DNA from: Phormidium tenue FACHB-1050
GTDB taxonomy: Bacteria > Cyanobacteriota > Cyanobacteriia > Pseudanabaenales > Pseudanabaenaceae
Direction of reading: 5' to 3'
Length of the DNA stretch: 64,000 nt
NCBI RefSeq assembly: GCF_014696925.1
Contig: NZ_JACJQY010000001.1
Span: 1-64,000 of the forward strand
Each line of letters begins with the position of its first letter. The stretch's first letter is position 1. A program made the position numbers and the translations under genes. Below are positions 58,735 to 64,000 of the stretch, in pieces. The notes under the pieces were generated by a model. The model saw only the letters and a list, made by a program, of their open reading frames with translations. It was not told the DNA's origin and ran no database searches.

Positions 58735-60687
58735 ATGTACGAACAAATCTCTCATTCCCTTTTAAATTCTATCCTTGACGATTTAAAGCCTGAAATTCGC
58801 CGTCAAGACTTGCGACATTTTTATACGAGGTTGGGAGCAAATTTTTATGCAATCCATTCGCTATTTTATACGCTATACGGACATCGTAATGATTTTAAGT
58901 TGCAAATGTTGCGCCTAGTGGAAACAATGGCGAAGGGATATATTGATCGCTCTGCGGAATTGGAGCGATTGGATATTCTACGCGAACAGGATCACAACTG
59001 GTTTTTGTCTCAAAAGTGGGTGGGAATGGCGCTTTATTCCAATGGATTTGCTGATAATCTCAAGGATCTGGCCAGCAAATCCAGCTATTTCCAAGAATTA
59101 GGTATTAATTTAGTGCATATTATGCCCATTTTGAAATGTCCTGAAGGTAAAAGTGATGGAGGCTATGCCATCAGTGATTTTCGGCAAATTGATGAACGTG
59201 TTGGGGATCTAGAAGATATACGCCACATTGCCGCCGACTTCCGCAAACGCGATATTTTATTAGTTCTCGATATTGTTCTCAATCATACTTCTGATGAACA
59301 TGAATGGGCTAAGAAAGCGATTAATGGCGATCGCCGCTTTCAGGACTATTACTATATTTTTGAAAGTCGAGAAATTCCTGATATGTTCGAGCAGAGTATG
59401 CCAGAGATATTTCCTGAAACTTCTCCCGGAAATTTTACTTGGAATCCTGAAATGCAGAAATGGGTAATGACAGTTTTCCATGATTATCAATGGGATTTGA
59501 ACTACAGCAATCCTAATGTATTTATTGAGATGCTGGACATTATTCTGTTTTGGGCAAATCAAGGTGTGGATATTTTGCGGCTTGATGCGGTGGCTTTTTT
59601 ATGGAAGAAGATCGGAACTTCCTGTCAAAATGAACGCAAAGCGCATTTGATTTTGCAGTTAATGAAGGACTGTTGCCAAGTAACTGCTCCAGGAGTGTTA
59701 TTTATTGCTGAAGCGATCGTTGCACCTGTGGAAGTGATTAAATATTTTGGAGAAGATGCGATCGTTGCTAAAGAATGTGAAATTGCCTATAACGCTACTT
59801 TAATGGCTCTGCTCTGGGATAGCGTGGCAACTAAAAACACGAAACTTCTCAGTCAAGGGATTAAAAACCTGCCCAATAAACTGGAACGGGCGACTTGGCT
59901 AAATTATGTCCGCTGTCATGATGATATTGGGTTTGGTTTTGACGATAACGATATTCGCTTAGCGGGTTACGAACCCTATTCTCACAGACGCTTTTTAATT
60001 GATTACTTTAGCGGTAAGTTTGACGGCTCTGCTAGGGGACTAGAATTCATGCATAATGAAGCAACAGGAGATGGACGAATCTGTGGGTCATTAGCTTCTC
60101 TGGTCGGGCTAGAATCAGCTCTGGAGTCGGAAGACAAAAACTTGATTTCTACTGCTATTAATAGAATTCTCTTATTGCATGGAATCATTCTATCCTTTGG
60201 TGGAATTCCTTTAATTTATAACGGTGATGCGATCGGTGTGCTCAATGATTACAGCTTTACCGACGATCCTAGCAAAAGCAGTGATAATCGTTGGGTTCAT
60301 CGTCCGAAAATTGATTGGGAAAAAGCCGAACTCCGCAAAAAACAAGGCACTGAACAATATGCGATCTTCACTGCCATGAAAAAAATGATTGCTATTCGCA
60401 AAGAGATCTCAGCCTTTGCCGATTTTAATAATCGTGAATTGCTGCAATTAGACAATGAACATTTGCTCGGTTTTATTCGGTTCGATCATCAGCGTCCATC
60501 CGAGAAAGTGTTGGTACTTGCCAATTTTGATGTAAATCCGCAATATTTAGACTTGTCAGCGTTAAGTAATAAGGGTTTTAGTGCTTATAGTCGATTTATC
60601 GATTTATATACTGGTAAAAAGCCATCTCAACATGATGAACGCATTGTTCTTAATGGTTATCAGTTCTGTTGGTTGACAGAAACATAA
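58735..60687 (+). CDS. amylosucrase-type alpha-glucosidase (GH13)
   Basis: A 650-residue GH13 enzyme of the amylosucrase/sucrose hydrolase group. An N-terminal helical domain (1-90) is followed by the barrel. Its landmarks are VGMALYSNGFADNLKDL, HIMPILKCPEGKSDGGYAISDFRQ, DIVLNHTSDEH, nucleophile Asp in DILRLDAVAF (about 283), acid Glu in FIAEAIVAP (about 326) and RCHDDIGFGF (about 395). Amylosucrase makes alpha-1,4-glucan from sucrose and releases fructose; simple sucrose hydrolysis is possible. Confidence 0.9.
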   Translation: MYEQISHSLLNSILDDLKPEIRRQDLRHFYTRLGANFYAIHSLFYTLYGHRNDFKLQMLRLVETMAKGYIDRSAELERLDILREQDHNWFLSQKWVGMALYSNGFADNLKDLASKSSYFQELGINLVHIMPILKCPEGKSDGGYAISDFRQIDERVGDLEDIRHIAADFRKRDILLVLDIVLNHTSDEHEWAKKAINGDRRFQDYYYIFESREIPDMFEQSMPEIFPETSPGNFTWNPEMQKWVMTVFHDYQWDLNYSNPNVFIEMLDIILFWANQGVDILRLDAVAFLWKKIGTSCQNERKAHLILQLMKDCCQVTAPGVLFIAEAIVAPVEVIKYFGEDAIVAKECEIAYNATLMALLWDSVATKNTKLLSQGIKNLPNKLERATWLNYVRCHDDIGFGFDDNDIRLAGYEPYSHRRFLIDYFSGKFDGSARGLEFMHNEATGDGRICGSLASLVGLESALESEDKNLISTAINRILLLHGIILSFGGIPLIYNGDAIGVLNDYSFTDDPSKSSDNRWVHRPKIDWEKAELRKKQGTEQYAIFTAMKKMIAIRKEISAFADFNNRELLQLDNEHLLGFIRFDHQRPSEKVLVLANFDVNPQYLDLSALSNKGFSAYSRFIDLYTGKKPSQHDERIVLNGYQFCWLTET

Positions 60688-60710
60688 GTAGTTAAGCATA
60701 AGTAAACTTA

Positions 60711-60755
60711 CCAGATTGCCGAGTCGCCCGCTATGCGGGCGACTCGATAATCTGG
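60711..60755. terminator. palindromic terminator of the amylosucrase gene
   Basis: CCAGATT..CGAGTCGCCCGC-TAT-GCGGGCGACTCG..AATCTGG with one mismatch. Confidence 0.75.
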
Positions 60756-60816
60756 GTTAGGTTTTAATTATGGTGAGCTACTTACTTCTTTAGCACTACC
60801 GATTTGTTATTTGTAA

Positions 60817-61746
60817 TCATTTTCCTTCAAAGATAGATTGCATAAAATCACTTATGACTTCCCACGCATGGATATTTGGGAAGATATCTATACCCATGAA
60901 ACTTTTGATAATATATAATAAAACTACAACAGCAATAATTCGGATCAGCATTAAACCAATTAGCCCAAAGGTTTTAGGCTTTTCTTGAGGTCTACAAAGG
61001 GAATATCCCTGTACTCCTTTTATTCCTAGATTGTTGGCAAAGTTTAAAGCAAATTTATCATCAATCCCCTTAAGAACGCATTGCTTTTGGTAAATTTTAC
61101 TCGTATAGGCGATCGCGGTTACTAGCTGTTTTTGGGCTAAAGATAGAGGTTGTCGAGCAAACCTGCGATCTAGTTTAATTATAGCTATGGGTAACTGTTG
61201 TAGTTCTAGTAAGGAAAAAAATCTACCCGTAAAATTGTCAATCACGATATCACAGCCCATCATCTGTAGTTCTGTAATAAATGGAAGCACCAGTGATTGT
61301 TTTTGAAAAAGGATTTCTTCTTCTATTTCAAAACTAATTCTTTTTGCAGCAACTTTATATTGATTGAACCATGCATAAAGTTGAGCTAGAAATTCCTGAT
61401 CTACAAAAATTTCGTCAGATAAATTAATCGAGACTTTTATATTAGCTTGCTGAGATAATACAGCAATGGATTTTTCTACAACAATCCGATCTAACTGGTT
61501 GAGTAATTGAGTATCTTGGAGAGCAATTAATAATTCTTGCGGTTGTCGTAAACTACCTTGTTCGTCTCGCCAACGTACTAGCACTTCATTGTGTAATATC
61601 TTGCCTGTAGCCAACTCATAGACTGGTTGGAACCATAACTCAAACTTCTCTGCTTCCAACCGAATCTCTGGGAATTCTTCTGCTAATTGGAGATCGATAT
61701 GAGCAGTAGTAAGGGGATTAAATTCAGGTTCCATAACTTCGATCAT
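60817..61746 (-). CDS. degenerate EAL domain protein with C-terminal membrane helix
   Basis: A 309-residue protein. The EAL-fold order is clear (WFQPVYELATGKILHNEVLVRWRDEQG, then KVSINLSDEIFVDQEF, FEIEEEIL, DIVIDNFTGRFFSLLELQQLPIAIIKLDR). Key catalytic positions differ: EVL for EAL and DNFTG for DDFGTG. Cyclic-di-GMP cleavage is therefore unlikely, though binding is possible. A hydrophobic helix near 262-282 anchors it by its C-terminus. Confidence 0.82.
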   Translation of the reverse strand: MIEVMEPEFNPLTTAHIDLQLAEEFPEIRLEAEKFELWFQPVYELATGKILHNEVLVRWRDEQGSLRQPQELLIALQDTQLLNQLDRIVVEKSIAVLSQQANIKVSINLSDEIFVDQEFLAQLYAWFNQYKVAAKRISFEIEEEILFQKQSLVLPFITELQMMGCDIVIDNFTGRFFSLLELQQLPIAIIKLDRRFARQPLSLAQKQLVTAIAYTSKIYQKQCVLKGIDDKFALNFANNLGIKGVQGYSLCRPQEKPKTFGLIGLMLIRIIAVVVLLYIIKSFMGIDIFPNIHAWEVISDFMQSIFEGK

Positions 61747-61768
61747 ATAGCAAAAAAAGAGTTATACC

Positions 61769-61823
61769 AAAACCCAAAAAGCAAGTGGCGGCGCAAAGCG
61801 CCGCCACTTGCTTTTTGGGTTTT
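61769..61823. repeat. AAAACCCAAAAAGCAAGTGGCG palindrome
   Basis: Arms of 26 bases (core GGCGGCGC-AAA-GCGCCGCC) upstream of the EAL gene; shares AAAACCCAA ends with the MITE-like elements but has its own middle arm. The call string is cut short deliberately. Confidence 0.7.
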
Positions 61824-61927
61824 ATACCAATTCACGAAAGTGTGGCAGCACTTTTGTGAATTGGTATAAAACCCAGTAAGGGTTTTAAAAACACAAAATG
61901 GCGTAGCCATTTTGTGTTTTGGTATTA
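61822..61927 (+). repeat. composite repeat, copy A
   Basis: Best-preserved copy: TACCAATTCACGAAAGTG...CACTTTTGTGAATTGGTA hairpin, ACCCAGTAAGGGT module, and ACACAAAATGGC-GTA-GCCATTTTGTGT hairpin ending GGTATTA. Confidence 0.8.
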
Positions 61928-61977
61928 CGTCCTAAAAATAAGAGCAGTACATTGCACTGCTCTTATTTTTAGGACGT
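61927..61977. terminator. palindromic terminator of thrC
   Basis: 22-bp perfect arms around ACATTGC (ACGTCCTAAAAATAAG...), ending 9 bases before the thrC stop. Confidence 0.75.
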
Positions 61978-61985
61978 GAATAACA

Positions 61986-63293
61986 CTAGACGGATACAGT
62001 TTGCCATTCGAGTTTATCTAAAGTGTGTGAACGCTCTAGCGCACGCTCGAAACTATCGAGTTTTGGCTCAATCAAGAATGGTTCGCCAACATAGCCTTGA
62101 ATAGCTTCTTGAGTCTTCAAACCATTGCCTGTGATATAGACAACAGTGGTTTCTTCAGGGTCGATTTTGCCAGCTTCAACTAGCTTTTTGAGAACTGCGA
62201 TCGTCGTACCGCCAGCAGTCTCGGTGAAGATACCTTCAGTTTCCGCAAGCAACTTCATGGCTTGGATGATTTCATCATCATTAACAGATTCGATGTTGCC
62301 ATTGGTCTTGTGAGCAATGTCGATCGCGTAGATACCATCAGCAGGGTTGCCGATCGCCAAGCTCTTGGCAATTGTCTTAGGCTTAACAGGAGTGATAAAG
62401 TCGCGACCTTCTTTGTAAGCAGCAGCGATCGGTGAACAACCTTCAGCCTGTGCGCCACTGAATCGAACAGCTTTGTCATCGACTAAGCCAACCTTCACAA
62501 ATTCATTGAAGCCTTTGTAAATCTTTGTGAATAGAGAGCCAGAAGCCAGAGGTGCAACGATGTGATCGGGCAACTTCCAGCCGAGTTGTTCGACAACCTC
62601 ATAGGCAAGGGTCTTGGAACCTTCAGAGTAATAAGGACGCAGGTTGATATTGACAAATCCCCAACCATGAGTGTTGGCTACTTCTGAACAAAGACGATTT
62701 ACTTGGTCGTAGTTACCATGTACTGAGAAAACCTTGGGATTGTAAATGGTTGTACCGAGAACTTTACCTGCTTCGAGGTCAGAGGGAATGAACACGCAAC
62801 ATTCTAGACCTGCATGGGCTGCGATCGCGGCGGTGGAGTTAGCAAGGTTGCCAGTACTAGCACAAGCAACGGTGGTGAAACCTAATTCACGGGCGCGGCT
62901 AAGCGCTACAGAAACTACGCGATCCTTGAAGCTCAAGGTGGGCATGTTGACAGCATCATTTTTGATGTAGAGATTTTTGATGCCGAGACGCTTTGCAAGG
63001 CGATTTGCTTTGATCAAAGGAGTCATGCCAGTGGATACATCGATATAGTCGTCAGTCTTGACTGGGAGGAAATCGCGATAGCGCCAGATTGAGAGGGGAC
63101 CAGCTTGAATTGTTTCACGGCTGACTCTAGCGGCGATCGCATCATAGTTATAGGCAACCTCTAGGGGACCAAAGCATAGTTCACAAACATGCATCGCTTT
63201 GGCTTCATATTCTGCACCGCACTCTTTGCACTTGAGATTACTAAATGTATCAACGCGATCGCTGGTGTAAGGAGAAACAATCGTTGCAGTCAT
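61986..63293 (-). CDS. thrC: threonine synthase
   Basis: A 435-residue PLP enzyme making threonine from O-phosphohomoserine. An N-terminal four-Cys segment (LKCKECGAEYEAKAMHVCELCFGPLEV) precedes the PLP lysine motif NMPTLSFKDRVV and the CASTGNLANSTAAIAAHAG phosphate loop. I start at the ATG at 63293 (MTATIVSPYTSDR), which gives the usual length; the frame extends to 63368 without a better signal. It works with ThrB encoded at 20877-21785. Confidence 0.94.
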   Translation of the reverse strand: MTATIVSPYTSDRVDTFSNLKCKECGAEYEAKAMHVCELCFGPLEVAYNYDAIAARVSRETIQAGPLSIWRYRDFLPVKTDDYIDVSTGMTPLIKANRLAKRLGIKNLYIKNDAVNMPTLSFKDRVVSVALSRARELGFTTVACASTGNLANSTAAIAAHAGLECCVFIPSDLEAGKVLGTTIYNPKVFSVHGNYDQVNRLCSEVANTHGWGFVNINLRPYYSEGSKTLAYEVVEQLGWKLPDHIVAPLASGSLFTKIYKGFNEFVKVGLVDDKAVRFSGAQAEGCSPIAAAYKEGRDFITPVKPKTIAKSLAIGNPADGIYAIDIAHKTNGNIESVNDDEIIQAMKLLAETEGIFTETAGGTTIAVLKKLVEAGKIDPEETTVVYITGNGLKTQEAIQGYVGEPFLIEPKLDSFERALERSHTLDKLEWQTVSV

Positions 63294-63441
63294 GTTCTTG
63301 GTTGCCCTTTGAATCAATAAAGGTGTTTGTTTTGATTTACTTATTGAAATGAACATTAACACAGGCATTAATTGTCGTCAAATATACCCGACTAATTTAA
63401 TCGGGTATTGCTTTATTCGTTAAATTATCCCGTCATGCTGA

Positions 63442-63484
63442 CAAAAAATGAGATGCGGCGTTTATCTCTGCATCTCATTTTTTG
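63442..63484. terminator. palindrome after the GH94 gene
   Basis: CAAAAAATGAGATGC faces GCATCTCATTTTTTG; 15-bp perfect arms, about 50 bases past the stop at 63538 and upstream of thrC. Confidence 0.75.
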
Positions 63485-63537
63485 ATGGTGAATAATTCCA
63501 GTCAGGTAGAGGTCGCTTTGCGATCTCTAGCTAGATC

Positions 63538-64000
63538 TTAAAGATGAACGGCGATCGCTATTTCATCGTCCTCATAGAGAGCCATATCGATGAAGTTACT
63601 TTCTACAACTTCACCATTGACTAGCATTTGTTTGACATCGCTATGATTAACTACTGTCAGCGAGAGCGTCTTACCGCGAAACTTGCGTTGTGCAGTAAAG
63701 CCCGACCATTCATTTGGAATTTTAGGATCGATAATCATGCCTGTGAAAGTAGGTTGAAATCCTAAAATGTAATCGATGCCAATGCGTAGCATCCATACTG
63801 CTGTACCTGTCAGCCATGAATGACTTGCCTGTCCTTGGGTTTCGTGATCTGGACTAGTCACATATTCAGGATAGACATAGGGTTCTGTTTCAAAGCGATC
63901 GCATTTATCATCAGTTGCCTGTGAGGAATTAATCGGCATCATCCGACGATAGATTTCCCATGCAAATTCGGTGTCACCATTGAGAAGCGAAGCGAGGACA
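63538..64000 (-). CDS. GH94-like glycoside phosphorylase/hydrolase, C-terminal part
   Basis: The last 153 residues of a gene that runs off the right edge; the frame is open through 64000 (VLASLLNGDTEFAWEIYRRMMPIN...). EPYVYPEYVTSPDHETQGQASHSWLTGTAVWMLRIGIDYILGFQPTFTGMIIDPKIPNEWSGFTAQRKFRG is the C-terminal signature of cellobiose/chitobiose phosphorylase-type GH94 enzymes. The exact substrate cannot be told from this part. Confidence 0.82.
   Translation of the reverse strand, partial: VLASLLNGDTEFAWEIYRRMMPINSSQATDDKCDRFETEPYVYPEYVTSPDHETQGQASHSWLTGTAVWMLRIGIDYILGFQPTFTGMIIDPKIPNEWSGFTAQRKFRGKTLSLTVVNHSDVKQMLVNGEVVESNFIDMALYEDDEIAIAVHL

Overview
The window is chromosomal DNA of a cyanobacterium. 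The palindrome GCGATCGC (HIP1) occurs throughout, inside genes as well as between them. Several products are typically cyanobacterial: biliverdin reductase, a C-DES-type cystine lyase, an SLH/OprB 'iron uptake porin', a DUF2811 protein and CU044_2847/Roco-type signalling proteins. Almost every gap between genes carries a long, often perfect palindrome. A filamentous Pseudanabaena-like organism is my guess and was not tested. There is no rRNA, no CRISPR array and no phage.

Layout. 0-1.9 kb: a five-gene + strand run with two products sharing a TIGVNYAAENSNI module, plus Phd/YefM- and HicB-type antitoxins. 2-15 kb: a two-RCK ion channel-like protein, an ArsB/NhaD permease, a pentapeptide protein, small membrane proteins, a Uma2 nuclease, cystine lyase, a CPBP protease, HU, an FHA-fused penicillin-binding protein and a tandem Usp. 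15.5-18.9 kb: a giant LRR-Roc-COR protein. 19-29.4 kb: bvdR, thrB, hemY, a cluster of four exact DnaA boxes (candidate oriC, about 23.95 kb), NfeD, an MCE/ABC lipid-transport pair, asparaginase and an MFS exporter. 29.6-32.2 kb: a Ro60 (TROVE-vWA) gene preceded by at least three tRNA-like, Y-RNA-like RNA loci. 32.3-40.2 kb: NDH-2, a Trypco1/pentapeptide pair, an island of two DUF433-DUF5615 modules bracketed by 110-bp direct repeats, a SUMF1 protein, a MITE with a 10-bp target duplication, and tRNA-His. 40.3-45.2 kb: an operon of two pentameric ligand-gated channel proteins around a Cache-HAMP sensor. 45.3-48.5 kb: an MmeI-like restriction-methylase with a second nuclease domain embedded through repeat DNA. 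48.6-56.4 kb: apt and a urate-to-allantoate pathway (hpxO, uraD, puuE, uraH) with a ring-opening amidohydrolase, an allophanate-hydrolase-related protein and a porin, three transcription units sharing a GTATAC-N-GTATAC operator. 56.4-64 kb: a kinase ATPase fragment, stress proteins, amylosucrase, a degenerate EAL protein, thrC and the 3' end of a GH94 gene.

The most interesting points are the Ro60/tRNA-like RNA locus, the channel operon and the operator-linked purine regulon. The two exact 110-bp inverted repeats around the purine region and the variable-arm palindromes show how much of the intergenic DNA is repeat-derived.
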